Source: JAEUMY01 sp031394355 | Lineage (GTDB): Bacteria; Pseudomonadota; Gammaproteobacteria; Burkholderiales; Usitatibacteraceae | NCBI GenBank assembly: GCA_031394355.1 | Contig: JANNSU010000029.1 | Span: forward strand, 1-57,392 | Reading direction: 5' to 3' | Length of the DNA: 57,392 nucleotides | Shown: in pieces, positions 1 through 8,176 of the stretch | Position numbering within the stretch: position 1 is the stretch's first letter | Layout of the letters: every line of letters starts with the position of its first letter | Made by a program: the position numbers and the translations under genes | The notes under the pieces: model-generated | Databases searched by the model: none | Seen by the model: only the letters and a program-made list of their open reading frames with translations | What the model was told of the DNA's origin: nothing

Positions 1-493
1 CCCAACTGGGACGACCCGTTTTGATAAATGTCACCAGTTCTTCATCTGTCAATGAGTGTAGAAATTCACTTTCAACCAGATTCTTGCCCAAGTTGGGCAG
101 TCCCAGCGCATTGGCACCGTGGCAGGCTGCGCACTGCGCGAAAAGTGGTTCACCGCGTGCTGCCAGTGCTGGATCGTAGTCGGCTGCCGTATGCCCTTCC
201 ATGGATAATGCTGCATCTGAGACAGCCTGTGGTGTGGCTGAAGGAATCAGTCTTTCGGTTGGAGACTGCGTTGATGTGAACGTTGGAGACAGGGGAGTAT
301 TAGATGGTTGTGGTGTTGCCGTAGGTGCGACCAGTGCTACTTCAACATGAGCTTCCCCGTTGACCTGCGGTGAGGGAAGCGGCATATTCGCAACGATCAA
401 TCCACCTATAACTATAAAGTTGATAATTAAGATAAACGCGACGAGATTAGCGTTCAGCGGATTTGAATTCCGAGTTTGATGTTGTTCCGACAT
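1..493 (-). CDS. Membrane-anchored cytochrome c family protein (partial, C-terminus cut off)
   Basis: The reading frame starts at the ATG complementary to 491-493, with a GGGAG ribosome site just upstream, and runs off the left edge after about 164 residues. It has one N-terminal membrane segment (about residues 15-37), then a long Pro/Thr/Ser-rich linker, then a c-type heme site CAACH followed by a cytochrome c fold (NALGLPNLGKNL, later GRPSW). This suggests a membrane-tethered periplasmic or surface electron carrier. Base composition is more AT-rich than the rest of the window, and the TP-rich linker resembles proteins of Chloroflexi-like bacteria. It probably does not belong with the remaining sequence (see the junction near 590-600). 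The heme motif is seen directly; the foreign origin is inference. Confidence 0.7.
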   Translation of the reverse strand, partial: MSEQHQTRNSNPLNANLVAFILIINFIVIGGLIVANMPLPSPQVNGEAHVEVALVAPTATPQPSNTPLSPTFTSTQSPTERLIPSATPQAVSDAALSMEGHTAADYDPALAARGEPLFAQCAACHGANALGLPNLGKNLVESEFLHSLTDEELVTFIKTGRPSW

Positions 494-536
494 TTCATGC
501 TCCCAAGAAAGTGTCCCTGATTCGACTGGCTATGAT

Positions 537-1634
537 GTGGGATCAGGGTGTCATGACTTGCTGATCAAAAATTTGCTCAAGCTGGCGACCATCTTGCGCG
601 ACTTCGTGTTCCCGATGTTCCGCGCCAATGCCGTTTACGAGGGCGAATATCTGCTAGGTACCTCCATCGCCCGCCCGCTCATCGCCAAGAACATGATCAA
701 GATTGCCCACAAGGTTGGTGCTGATTCCATCAGCCACGGTGCGACCGGCAAGGGCAACGACCAGGTGCGTTTCGAGCTGGGAGCCTATGCGCTCATGCCG
801 AATGTGAAGGTCATCGCACCATGGCGTGAGTGGGATCTCCTGTCCCGTGAGAAGCTGCTGGCGTATGCAGACAAGCATGGCATCCCGGTCGACTTCAAGA
901 AGCGCAAGGGTGGTGGCGCGCCGTATTCCATGGACGCCAACCTGCTGCACATCAGCTACGAGGGCGGAATCCTCGAGGACCCGAACTTCGCGCCCGAGGA
1001 CGACATGTGGCGCATTACCGTGTCGCCAGAAAAAGCACCCAACAAGCCACAGGTCATCGAGCTCACCTACGAAAAGGGCGACATTGTCGCCATCGACGGC
1101 AAGCGCATGACGCCGGGCAAGGTGCTGGCCGCGCTGAATGTCATCGGCGGCAAGCACGGCATCGGCCGCCTCGATATGGTCGAGAATCGTTATGTCGGCA
1201 TGAAGTCGCGCGGCTGCTACGAGACACCCGGCGGCAGCATCATGTTGAAAGGGCACCGGGCGATGGAGTCCATCACCATGGACCGCGAGGTCCTCGCGCT
1301 GAAAGATGACCTCATGCCACGCTACGCCCGGATGATTTACAACGGCTACTGGTTCTCGCCGGAGCGGACGCTTCTGCAGAGTCTTATCGATGCATCACAG
1401 GCCAACGTGAATGGCACGGTCCGCCTGAAGCTCTACAAGGGCACGATGATGTGCGTCGGACGCTCGTCCAAGGATTCCTTGTTCGATGCGCGCATTTCCA
1501 CGTTCGATGACGACGGGGGTGCATACAACCAGGCGGATGCGGGCGGCTTCATCAAGTTGAATGCGCTTCGCATGCGGATTGCTGCGAACAAGGCGGCGAG
1601 CAAAGTCGCAAGCAAGTCAACCCAACGCAAGTAG
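537..1634 (+). CDS. argG: Argininosuccinate synthase, N-terminally truncated
   Basis: ArgG joins citrulline and aspartate, using ATP, in arginine synthesis. From about residue 21 the protein matches the family well: RDFVFPMFRANAVYEGEYLL, GTSIARPLIAK, the SHGATGKGNDQVRFE loop and the C-terminal synthetase domain are all present. The first 20 residues of this frame are not ArgG sequence. The usual N-terminal 70-80 residues, which include the ATP-pyrophosphatase motif AYSGGLDTS, are missing. The 537 start is only the first ATG after the junction, not a native start. As written the product cannot be active; most likely the intact gene was cut by a contig chimera. yajQ follows after 33 bp. Confidence 0.9.
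   Translation: MGSGCHDLLIKNLLKLATILRDFVFPMFRANAVYEGEYLLGTSIARPLIAKNMIKIAHKVGADSISHGATGKGNDQVRFELGAYALMPNVKVIAPWREWDLLSREKLLAYADKHGIPVDFKKRKGGGAPYSMDANLLHISYEGGILEDPNFAPEDDMWRITVSPEKAPNKPQVIELTYEKGDIVAIDGKRMTPGKVLAALNVIGGKHGIGRLDMVENRYVGMKSRGCYETPGGSIMLKGHRAMESITMDREVLALKDDLMPRYARMIYNGYWFSPERTLLQSLIDASQANVNGTVRLKLYKGTMMCVGRSSKDSLFDARISTFDDDGGAYNQADAGGFIKLNALRMRIAANKAASKVASKSTQRK
543..600 (-). other. Probable chimeric junction; tail of a second minus-strand gene
   Basis: On the minus strand an open frame ends at the stop complementary to 543-545 with the tail GRQLEQIFDQQVMTP, 49 bp upstream of the cytochrome gene and in the same direction. On the plus strand clear argG homology begins only at about 597 (RDFVFPMF). 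The two sequences therefore meet around 590-600 with no intervening space. The simplest reading is a chimeric join or a recombination breakpoint. Confidence 0.5.
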
Positions 1635-1667
1635 GCACAAAAGGGTTATCACCCAGGGAGTCTCACC

Positions 1668-2153
1668 ATGCCGTCCTTTGATGTCGTGTCCGAAGTCAAC
1701 AAGGTCGAACTGAAGAATGTTGTTGAGCAGGTCAACAAGGAGATCACGGGTCGCTTCGATTTCAAGGGTTCGGATTCGCGCGTGGAGCAGAAGGAGCTCG
1801 AACTCACGATCTACGCAGAAGACGACTTCAAGCTGGGCCAAGTCACCGACATCCTGAATAACAAGTGCGCCAAGCGTGGGGTGGATGTGCGGCTGCTCGA
1901 CTTCAAGAACAAGGAGAAGATCGGTGGCGACAAGGTGAAGCAGGTTGTCGCCGTCAAGAACGGTATCGCAACCGATCTCGCCAAGAAGATCGTGAAGGCC
2001 ATCAAGGATGCAAAGCTCAAAGTGCAAGCCTCCATCCAGGGCGAGGCCGTGCGTGTATCCGGCGCCAAGCGGGATGATTTGCAGACAGCGATCCAGCTCG
2101 TGAAGACAACCGTCACCGAAGTGCCGGTGCAGTTCGAGAACTTCCGCGACTGA
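1668..2153 (+). CDS. yajQ: YajQ family nucleotide-binding protein
   Basis: This 161-residue protein is full length for the family. The N-terminus (MPSFDVVSEVN, later GRFDFKGSDSRVE) and the C-terminus (VPVQFENFRD) are characteristic. It has two ferredoxin-like halves. Known relatives bind cyclic di-GMP and nucleic acid, and in Xanthomonas a homologue acts as a c-di-GMP effector; the ligand here is not shown by the sequence. A ribosome site (CAGGGAG) precedes the ATG by 8 bases. It follows argG on the same strand and ends 5 bp before the convergent YcxB-like gene. Confidence 0.92.
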   Translation: MPSFDVVSEVNKVELKNVVEQVNKEITGRFDFKGSDSRVEQKELELTIYAEDDFKLGQVTDILNNKCAKRGVDVRLLDFKNKEKIGGDKVKQVVAVKNGIATDLAKKIVKAIKDAKLKVQASIQGEAVRVSGAKRDDLQTAIQLVKTTVTEVPVQFENFRD

Positions 2154-2158
2154 CCGCG

Positions 2159-2653
2159 TCAGCGCCTGCTTCGTTCGGCGTGCACGCAGGACAGCATGAG
2201 TTCGCGCGCCGCCAGTGGCAACTGGGTCTCCGGGAACGCAATGAATTGTGCGTTGAAGAGCGGGCCTCGGTGCAACACCCAGAACCGTCCTATTCGGGTC
2301 AAGCCGGCGAAACTGTCCCAGGACAATTCAACGCGTCCCATCTTTGAGCTTTCGGCCAGTCCAGCCGCGTCAAACTGATAAGTCAATGCGGGTCGGTCCG
2401 CAGCAATGAACGCGGTGAGTGCGGACTTGGTCGCCTGATAGCGGATCGTTTGCACCAGGCCGAGAAAGCAGGCCGACGCCACCGTCGGCACCACCAGATA
2501 CCAGGCTGCGCTCTGCATCAGAAACATCACCATGAAGCAGAGCAGCAGCATGCCCGATGCCCAGGCATTGCGCAGGCCATGCACCTGCTTCCACCAGTCG
2601 TGATATAGCGACTTGAGACCCTCATCATCATGACGCACCGTGAATTCCATCAT
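2159..2653 (-). CDS. YcxB-like membrane protein
   Basis: This is a 164-residue protein with a soluble N-terminus (FTVRHDDEGLKSLYHDWWKQ), two adjacent membrane segments at about residues 32-72, and a C-terminal cytosolic domain with a WDSFAGLTRIGRFWVLH pattern typical of YcxB-like proteins. Function is unknown. Its start overlaps the end of the upstream amidotransferase gene by 4 bases (ATGA type), so the two are probably translated together. Family assignment rests on the domain layout and the W-D-x-F motif. Confidence 0.6.
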   Translation of the reverse strand: MMEFTVRHDDEGLKSLYHDWWKQVHGLRNAWASGMLLLCFMVMFLMQSAAWYLVVPTVASACFLGLVQTIRYQATKSALTAFIAADRPALTYQFDAAGLAESSKMGRVELSWDSFAGLTRIGRFWVLHRGPLFNAQFIAFPETQLPLAARELMLSCVHAERSRR

Positions 2654-3372
2654 GCTGGCAGGAGCCCTTTGAGCCAGCGACGGTAGAGCTGCTCGGCCAC
2701 GCCGCGAAGCTGCGGTAGCGCGCGATGCATCTCATCGCGAATATTCGCAGGCGACATCACTGTTCCAGTTTGCCCATTGGCCCGCGCGGCCACGACTTCG
2801 GCCGCGCCGTCCTCACACCACGACTCGATCAGCGCTTCGGTCATCTCAACGTGGCACTGCATGCCGAGGTGGGGCCCGAGGGCATAGGCCTGATTGGCGC
2901 AATGCGGCCCCGTGAGCAACCTTGTGGCATCCGGCGGGAGCGAGGAAAACGTGTCGCCATGCCACTGGAAGGCGCGAAAGCAATCGATGCCGCCCAGCCA
3001 GTCTCGCGCAACGTCATGTCTTTCCGCGAATACGTCATGCCAGCCAATCTCCTTGACCGGGTTCCGGGTCACGGTACCGCCCAGCGCACGCGCCATGAGT
3101 TGGCCTCCCAGACAGTGGCCGATGCAGGGGCGATTTGCCGCCACCGCCTTGCGAATCAGATCGAGCAGCGGGCGCGTCCAGGGCAGTTCATCGTTCGCGC
3201 TCATCGGGCCGCCCATCAGTCCAAAACCTGACCACGCGTCCGGATCACCGGGAACGGGCGCGCCTTCATCCAGCGGGATGAGCGTCCACGGAATCTCTTG
3301 CGAGGTGAGAAAGGTGGCAAAATGCCCCGGACCCTCAGTGGGCGAGAAGCGGAGGATGGCGATGGGATTCAT
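2650..3372 (-). CDS. Class I glutamine amidotransferase-like protein
   Basis: This 240-residue, single-domain protein belongs to the type 1 glutamine amidotransferase (GMP synthase-like) family. The nucleophile elbow GHCLGGQ places the catalytic Cys at residue 87. The His-x-Glu pair follows in MQCHVEMTEA (His174, Glu176). No synthase domain is attached, so it is either the ammonia-releasing partner of another enzyme or a gamma-glutamyl hydrolase-like enzyme; the substrate is unknown. It is transcribed with the YcxB-like gene. Its start codon overlaps the 5' end of the divergent protease gene. One GCGAATATTCGC palindrome lies near the 3' end. Confidence 0.85.
   Translation of the reverse strand: MNPIAILRFSPTEGPGHFATFLTSQEIPWTLIPLDEGAPVPGDPDAWSGFGLMGGPMSANDELPWTRPLLDLIRKAVAANRPCIGHCLGGQLMARALGGTVTRNPVKEIGWHDVFAERHDVARDWLGGIDCFRAFQWHGDTFSSLPPDATRLLTGPHCANQAYALGPHLGMQCHVEMTEALIESWCEDGAAEVVAARANGQTGTVMSPANIRDEMHRALPQLRGVAEQLYRRWLKGLLPA
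2737..2748. repeat. GCGAATATTCGC palindrome (amidotransferase gene)
   Basis: Exact copy inside the amidotransferase gene, read there as Ala-Asn-Ile-Arg. Confidence 0.9.
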
Positions 3373-4045
3373 GGCTGCGTGCTGGCGTGCGATGGAAGGT
3401 CAGATCAACGCGAATATTCGCATATTGCTTGCACTGGCCGTGCTCGCGTCGCCGCTTACCGCGAGTTCTGCCAGCATTACCGTGGTTGGGCTGTTTCCCG
3501 GTAAAGCATTGGTAGTGATCAACAACGCAGCGCCGCGCACGCTTTCCATAGGACAGACCTCGCCCGAGGGTGTGAAGCTCATCGCCACGGATACCAAGTC
3601 AGCCACGCTCGAGTTCCAAGGCAAGAAGCAGGTACTGGATATTGGCGAGCACTTTGCCACGTCGGCACCCGGTTCCGTGCCGACCGTCACGCTGGCTGCA
3701 GATACGCGCGGTCATTTCGTGGTTGCCGGATCGCTCAATGGCGGCTCGGTGCGGTTCCTGGTGGATACGGGTGCCACGCTCGTCGCCATTCCGGCCCGGG
3801 ATGCGACCAGACTGGGGATCGACTACAAAAAAGGGCAGGCCGGTATGGCCCAGACTGCTGCCGGCCCCACACCCGCCTATCGCGTGCGCTTTGACTCGGT
3901 ACAGGTTGGCGATATCACGATCAACCAGGTCGATGGCATGGTCATAGAAGGCGGTCTCGATATCGCCCTGCTTGGCATGACCTTCCTCAATCGGACAGAG
4001 ATGAAGCGAGAAGGACAGACCATGACGCTCACGAAGCGCTTCTGA
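3362..4045 (+). CDS. Retropepsin-like aspartic protease (clan AA), exported
   Basis: About 227 residues. An N-terminal hydrophobic signal segment (ILLALAVLASPLTASSA) suggests export to the periplasm. The middle resembles the N-terminal part of the TIGR02281-type bacterial aspartic protease family. The catalytic motif FLVDTGATLVAIP lies at about residues 132-144, and the LLGMTFLNR closing motif near the C-terminus is also typical. Such single-domain proteases work as dimers. In-frame ATGs occur at 3356, 3362, 3371 and 3392; 3362 is chosen because GGAGG lies 6 bases upstream. The 5' end overlaps the start of the divergent amidotransferase gene, so the promoters must lie inside each other's coding sequence. 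Confidence 0.85.
   Translation: MGFMAACWRAMEGQINANIRILLALAVLASPLTASSASITVVGLFPGKALVVINNAAPRTLSIGQTSPEGVKLIATDTKSATLEFQGKKQVLDIGEHFATSAPGSVPTVTLAADTRGHFVVAGSLNGGSVRFLVDTGATLVAIPARDATRLGIDYKKGQAGMAQTAAGPTPAYRVRFDSVQVGDITINQVDGMVIEGGLDIALLGMTFLNRTEMKREGQTMTLTKRF
3410..3421. repeat. GCGAATATTCGC palindrome (aspartic protease gene)
   Basis: Exact copy just before the signal-peptide core of the protease gene, read as Ala-Asn-Ile-Arg. Confidence 0.9.
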
Positions 4046-4056
4046 CCGATTCGACT

Positions 4057-4093
4057 GAATGAAAAAGCCCCGCATTGCGGGGCTTTTTCATTC
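4057..4093. terminator. Bidirectional intrinsic terminator
   Basis: A perfect 17-bp stem with a 3-base ATT loop, with arms containing GAAAAAGCCCCGC and GCGGGGCTTTTTC. It has an A-run on one side and a T-run on the other. It lies between the convergent protease and folE2 genes and can serve both. Confidence 0.93.
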
Positions 4094-4109
4094 TGAGATG
4101 TCGTGTTGC

Positions 4110-4910
4110 TCAGCGCTTGTCGCTCTCGATCATCGCGTAAGCGGAATGGTTGTGGATGGATTCGAAATTTTCCGACTCCACCACGTAGGAAGCAATGCGA
4201 TGGTCCGCGTTGAGCCTGGCCGCCACATCGCGCACCATGTCCTCGACGAATTTCGGATTGTCGTAGGCTCGCTCAGTCACGAATTTTTCGTCGGGCCGCT
4301 TGAGCAGGCCATACAGCTCGCAGGACGCTTCCTGTTCGACGATGTCGATCAGATCCTCGATCCAGACAAATTCCTTGAGGCGAGCCGTGATGGTGACGTG
4401 TGAACGCTGGTTGTGCGCGCCCCGTTCCGAGATTTTCTTCGAGCAGGGGCAGAGACTTGTCACCGGCACCAGCACCTTGAGGTCGAATGCAACGTTGCCG
4501 TCGCGGATCTCGCCGATGAATGTCACTTCGTAGTCGAGCAGGCTCTTCACGCCTGAAACGGGCGCAGCCTTGTTCACGAAATACGGAAACGACATCTCGA
4601 TGTGGCCGGACTCGGCCTCGAGCCGCTTCAGCATTTCGCCCAGCATGACCTGAAACGACTCCACCGACAGCGCCTTTTCGTGGCTGTTCAGAATCTCGAC
4701 AAAGCGGGACATGTGCGTGCCCTTGAAGTGCTGAGGCAAGCGCACATACATGTTGAAATGGGCGACGGTATGTTGAATATCACCCGCGCGCTCCTTGATC
4801 TTGATTGGATGGCGGATGTCTTTGATGCCGACGCGGTCGATGGCGATCTTGCGCGTGTCCTCGCTGGATTGCACGTCTTCAATGGCGACACTGGCGTCAC
4901 GAGAGTTCAT
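4110..4910 (-). CDS. folE2: GTP cyclohydrolase FolE2 (type IB)
   Basis: This 266-residue protein converts GTP to 7,8-dihydroneopterin triphosphate, the first step of folate and queuosine synthesis. It matches the FolE2/MptA family: RVGIKDIRHPI near the start, the GTHMSRFVEIL segment, and the conserved catalytic-cysteine region SLCPCSKKIS at about residues 152-161. FolE2 enzymes use several different metals and often replace zinc-dependent FolE under zinc limitation; no Zur site was identified here. It stands alone, transcribed towards the terminator at 4057-4093. Confidence 0.93.
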   Translation of the reverse strand: MNSRDASVAIEDVQSSEDTRKIAIDRVGIKDIRHPIKIKERAGDIQHTVAHFNMYVRLPQHFKGTHMSRFVEILNSHEKALSVESFQVMLGEMLKRLEAESGHIEMSFPYFVNKAAPVSGVKSLLDYEVTFIGEIRDGNVAFDLKVLVPVTSLCPCSKKISERGAHNQRSHVTITARLKEFVWIEDLIDIVEQEASCELYGLLKRPDEKFVTERAYDNPKFVEDMVRDVAARLNADHRIASYVVESENFESIHNHSAYAMIESDKR

Positions 4911-5108
4911 GTTTCATCCCTTGGATAAGGCCAAGAAGTATAGCTCAGGCTGGCCAATTAGTTGAGTAAATTAGTAGGAGATTACGTGGATGCAAGTTGG
5001 GACGCTTGTGGGCAATTCAAGCAAGTGCGTCCAGCAGTTGCCGGTTGTTCAAGCTGTGCGACAGGACTCGTCGGACGCCCCGCACAGGCTGAGGTTCCGC
5101 GGCCAGAC

Positions 5109-5144
5109 AAAAAAATCGGGGTGTCCGGTTGCCCGGACACCCCG
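5109..5144 (-). terminator. Intrinsic terminator of the amtB operon
   Basis: On the minus strand a 12-bp GC-rich stem (arms CGGGGTGTCCGG and CCGGACACCCCG, 4-base loop) is followed by a seven-T run. It lies 113 bp downstream of the amtB stop. The rest of the 4911-5256 gap shows no convincing gene. Confidence 0.88.
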
Positions 5145-5256
5145 CGAGTCAATCTCTTGGGAGCGAGATTGTGATGAATTTGTCAAGGCTCGGAGCAACG
5201 ACCACACCGGCGTCGCATCCCCGCAAGCGGGGCCCCTGCTCTTGCCTTGGTGGTCG

Positions 5257-6795
5257 TCAGTTGTATGCCGATTCTCCGTGTGAGGTGATGTCCAGGCCTT
5301 CGCGTTCCTCTTCTTCAGGCACCCTGAGGCCAACCACGACTTTGACAATCATCAGCGACACGGCGGCCACCACGCCAGACCAGACGATGCTGAGACCCAC
5401 CGCCTTGGCCTGAATCCAGACCTGCTCGCCAATGGAGGTGAAGCCGGTGCTGGCTTTCACCCAGTCGGTCACGAAGCCAGGTCCACCCAGATCCGGTGCC
5501 ACGAACACGCCGGTAAGCAGGGCGCCGATGATGCCGCCGACGGCATGCACGCCAAACACATCCAGTGAATCGTCCACCTTCAGGAGGCGCTTCAGCCCGG
5601 TCACGCCCCAGAGGCAGACTGCGCCAGCGATGAGGCCGATGGCGAAGGCGCCCGGGATGCCGACGTTGCCTGCTGCCGGCGTGATGGCCACGAGCCCTGC
5701 CACGGCGCCTGATGCAGCGCCGAGCATGGAGGGCTTGCCCTTCAGCACCCACTCCAGCACTGTCCAGGACAGCACCGCGCAGGCGGTCGCAAGGAAGGTA
5801 TTCATGAACGCGAGCACGGCTGAGTTGCCCGCTTCGAGTGCGGAGCCTGCGTTGAACCCGAACCAGCCAAACCACAGCAGGGATGCACCGATCATGGTCA
5901 TGGTCAGATTGTGCGGTGTGATGGCCTCCTTGCCGAAGCCGATCCGCTTGCCCAGCATGTAGGCAGCCACCAAGCCCGCGACACCTGCATTGATGTGCAC
6001 CACCGTGCCGCCTGCGAAGTCCAGCGCACCCCACTGCCAGATCAGGCCAGCTTTGGCGTTCAGGCCGTCAACCAGTTTGGGATCGGTGTAAGCATCCGGG
6101 CCGGGCCAGAACCAGACCATGTGTGCAATCGGCAGATAGCTGAACGTGAACCACAGCACCATGAATAGCAGAACGGCGGAAAACTTCATCCGCTCTGCGA
6201 CCGAGCCCAGGATCAGGCAGCAGGTGATGGCGGCAAATGTTGCCTGGAAGGCTGCAAACAGCATTTCGTGAATCACGACGCCCTTGCTGAACGTCGCGGC
6301 CATGGCGAACTCACCCTTGCCCAGATCAGCAATGCCCTTCAAGAACAGCCGATCAAAGCCGCCGATGAAGGCATTGCCCTCGGTGAACGCCAGGCTGTAG
6401 CCGTAAACGACCCACAGGACGGTGATAAGGGAGAATGTGACGAAGACCTGCATCAACACCGACAGCATGTTCTTCGAGCGCACCAGCCCGCCGTAGAACA
6501 GTGCCAGTCCCGGAATGCTCATCAGCAGCACCAGCGCAGTACAAACCAACATCCATGCCACATCGCCCTTGTTCGGGACGGGTGCAGCGGGTGCGGCGGC
6601 TGGTGCCGCTGTGGCAGCTGGTGCTGCAGTGGCTCCAGCTGGTTTGGCGGCATCGGCCGGTTTCGCGTCAGCCGGTGCGGCGGCAGCGGCGGCTGCTGGT
6701 GCGGCAGGCGGGGCATCCTTCTTTTCCTGGCCAAAGGTGCTGGTCGCGACAAACAGCGACAGCGCCAAGGCGATTGTTCCAAGTAGGCGTTTCAT
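5257..6795 (-). CDS. amtB: Ammonium transporter Amt
   Basis: A 512-residue inner-membrane ammonium channel. It begins with a cleavable signal peptide (ending near ATSTFGQ), then an Ala/Pro-rich linker of about 60 residues, then the 11-helix Amt core. The core includes the twin pore histidines in VHINAG and GVHAVGG and the PGLALFYGGLVRSKN segment. The start at 6795 is chosen over an upstream in-frame codon at 6891 because AGGGAGA precedes it and the signal peptide starts there. It is the last gene of the porin-glnK-amtB operon. PII protein GlnK normally plugs Amt when nitrogen is plentiful. Confidence 0.95.
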   Translation of the reverse strand: MKRLLGTIALALSLFVATSTFGQEKKDAPPAAPAAAAAAAPADAKPADAAKPAGATAAPAATAAPAAAPAAPVPNKGDVAWMLVCTALVLLMSIPGLALFYGGLVRSKNMLSVLMQVFVTFSLITVLWVVYGYSLAFTEGNAFIGGFDRLFLKGIADLGKGEFAMAATFSKGVVIHEMLFAAFQATFAAITCCLILGSVAERMKFSAVLLFMVLWFTFSYLPIAHMVWFWPGPDAYTDPKLVDGLNAKAGLIWQWGALDFAGGTVVHINAGVAGLVAAYMLGKRIGFGKEAITPHNLTMTMIGASLLWFGWFGFNAGSALEAGNSAVLAFMNTFLATACAVLSWTVLEWVLKGKPSMLGAASGAVAGLVAITPAAGNVGIPGAFAIGLIAGAVCLWGVTGLKRLLKVDDSLDVFGVHAVGGIIGALLTGVFVAPDLGGPGFVTDWVKASTGFTSIGEQVWIQAKAVGLSIVWSGVVAAVSLMIVKVVVGLRVPEEEEREGLDITSHGESAYN

Positions 6796-6808
6796 GTCGG
6801 CGTCTCCC

Positions 6809-7147
6809 TTACAGCGCTTCCGCGCCGGTCTCACCGGTGCGGATGCGGACAACTTGTTCAAGATCGAACACGAAAATCTTGCCGTCACCAATCTTGCCGG
6901 TGTTGGCGGATTTCTCGATGGCCTCGATCACCTGGTCGAGCAGCTCGGTTTTCACCGCAACGTCGATCTTCACCTTGGGCAGGAAATCGACGACATACTC
7001 CGCGCCGCGATACAGCTCCGTGTGACCCTTTTGCCGACCGAATCCCTTGACTTCGGTGACCGTGATGCCCTGCACGCCGATGGCGGACAGGGCCTCACGC
7101 ACCTCGTCAAGCTTGAATGGCTTGATGACTGCTGAGACGAATTTCAT
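6809..7147 (-). CDS. glnK: Nitrogen regulatory PII protein
   Basis: 112 residues, the full PII length. The family signatures are present: KGFGRQKGH, the T-loop TELYRGAEYVVDFLPK with the uridylylated Tyr51, and the C-terminal GKIGDGKIFV and RIRTGE motifs. It senses ATP/ADP and 2-oxoglutarate and controls AmtB; its position directly before amtB (13-bp gap) supports the GlnK rather than the GlnB role. It shares the candidate sigma-54 promoter at 7985-7999 with the porin gene. Confidence 0.95.
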   Translation of the reverse strand: MKFVSAVIKPFKLDEVREALSAIGVQGITVTEVKGFGRQKGHTELYRGAEYVVDFLPKVKIDVAVKTELLDQVIEAIEKSANTGKIGDGKIFVFDLEQVVRIRTGETGAEAL

Positions 7148-7174
7148 GTGCTTCTCCCTGTTTGAAGCGCTGGA

Positions 7175-7933
7175 TCAGAATGATTTGGAGACGAAGGCGA
7201 CCAGACGGCTCTTGCCCCAGTCCTTGCCCTTGACCGTATAGAGGTCCTTCTTGGCGTTGGTGTCTTTGACGTAGCCGCCCACGTTCCAGCCATCGCCCAG
7301 GTCATACGTCGCGCCGACCTTGTAGACGGTGTAGCTGAAGGCTTCATTCTTCTTGATCTTCTGACGACCGATGTGGCCTGTCAGCGTGAGTTTCGGCATG
7401 ACTTCCTGAGCAAAATTGGCTTCAATGAACGTGGAGCCCTTGCTGTCGAAGTAGCCAAACAGATCGCTCGTGGAATGGGAATACTTGAGCGAGACCGGAC
7501 CAGACGCTACACCGAGGTAGATTTCGTCGGTGTTCGCCTTTGGCAGGCCCGTGAGTGCCTTCATTCCCGGATACTCGTAACGCAGATAGCCCACATCAAG
7601 CGTGACATCCTTCACCACCTCGAACTTGTAGCCGCCGAAGAAGTCCAGTTCGACTTTGGCGTCCTTGTTGACGAAGCCCTCGGACTTGTAGTCCTTCAAC
7701 CACTTGATGTTGGTGCCAAAGAAGCCAAGATAGAAGCCGCTCGAGTGGCTGTAGTCCACATTCAACTGGAGTGCCGGCTTTTCCGAGGTTTGGGTGATGC
7801 CGCGATATTCATACTCGCTGTAAAAGGAGACCTTTGTGGCCAGCGTGTGTTCGTCAGCGGCATGTGCCAGCGGGGCTGAGAGGGCCAATGTTGCAAGACC
7901 GGAGAGGGCCAGAACTTTCTTCATGGATTTCAT
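7175..7933 (-). CDS. TorF-family putative outer-membrane porin
   Basis: 252 residues with a signal peptide (MKSMKKVLALSGLATLALSA, cleaved near AHA-ADE), then an antiparallel beta-barrel ending in Phe. FYSEYEYRGITQT near the mature N-terminus is typical of the TIGR02001 family. Many betaproteobacteria place such a porin directly before glnK-amtB, which implies a role in uptake of small nitrogen compounds across the outer membrane (inference). The start at 7933 has an AAGGAA ribosome site 10 bases upstream; longer frames upstream are not signal-like. Confidence 0.85.
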   Translation of the reverse strand: MKSMKKVLALSGLATLALSAPLAHAADEHTLATKVSFYSEYEYRGITQTSEKPALQLNVDYSHSSGFYLGFFGTNIKWLKDYKSEGFVNKDAKVELDFFGGYKFEVVKDVTLDVGYLRYEYPGMKALTGLPKANTDEIYLGVASGPVSLKYSHSTSDLFGYFDSKGSTFIEANFAQEVMPKLTLTGHIGRQKIKKNEAFSYTVYKVGATYDLGDGWNVGGYVKDTNAKKDLYTVKGKDWGKSRLVAFVSKSF

Positions 7934-7984
7934 CGCGTGGTTCCTTTGCTTGGTGAAGTAAAAATGAAACGTCGAGTAGGAATA

Positions 7985-7999
7985 GCAGGGAACGTGCCA
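7985..7999 (-). promoter_or_regulatory. Candidate sigma-54 promoter of porin-glnK-amtB
   Basis: On the minus strand TGGCACGTTCCCTGC matches the -24 GG / -12 GC sigma-54 pattern (TGGCAC-N5-TTGC) with one mismatch. It lies 52-66 bp before the porin start. A nitrogen-regulated promoter is expected for this operon. Confidence 0.65.
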
Positions 8000-8060
8000 C
8001 GCCGAGCCATGGCGTAAGTGATTGAATTTCAGTTGGAAAATAGGACAGGTCGGCGTACCC

Positions 8061-8075
8061 GCACCACTTCGGCGC
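8061..8075. promoter_or_regulatory. Candidate NtrC enhancer half-sites
   Basis: GCACC-ACTTC-GGCGC resembles the NtrC dyad GCACY-N5-RGTGC with one mismatch. It sits about 60 bp upstream of the -24 element, a plausible enhancer position. Assignment rests on similarity and context only. Confidence 0.4.
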
Positions 8076-8176
8076 ATCTCCTCCGACGCGAGCACCAAGG
8101 CAGTGCGTGAGGCGCGGGCCGGAATTTCCAGCGTGCGTGCGTAGAATGAATGTCTTCCGTTTGCCCGCACCCAAAC

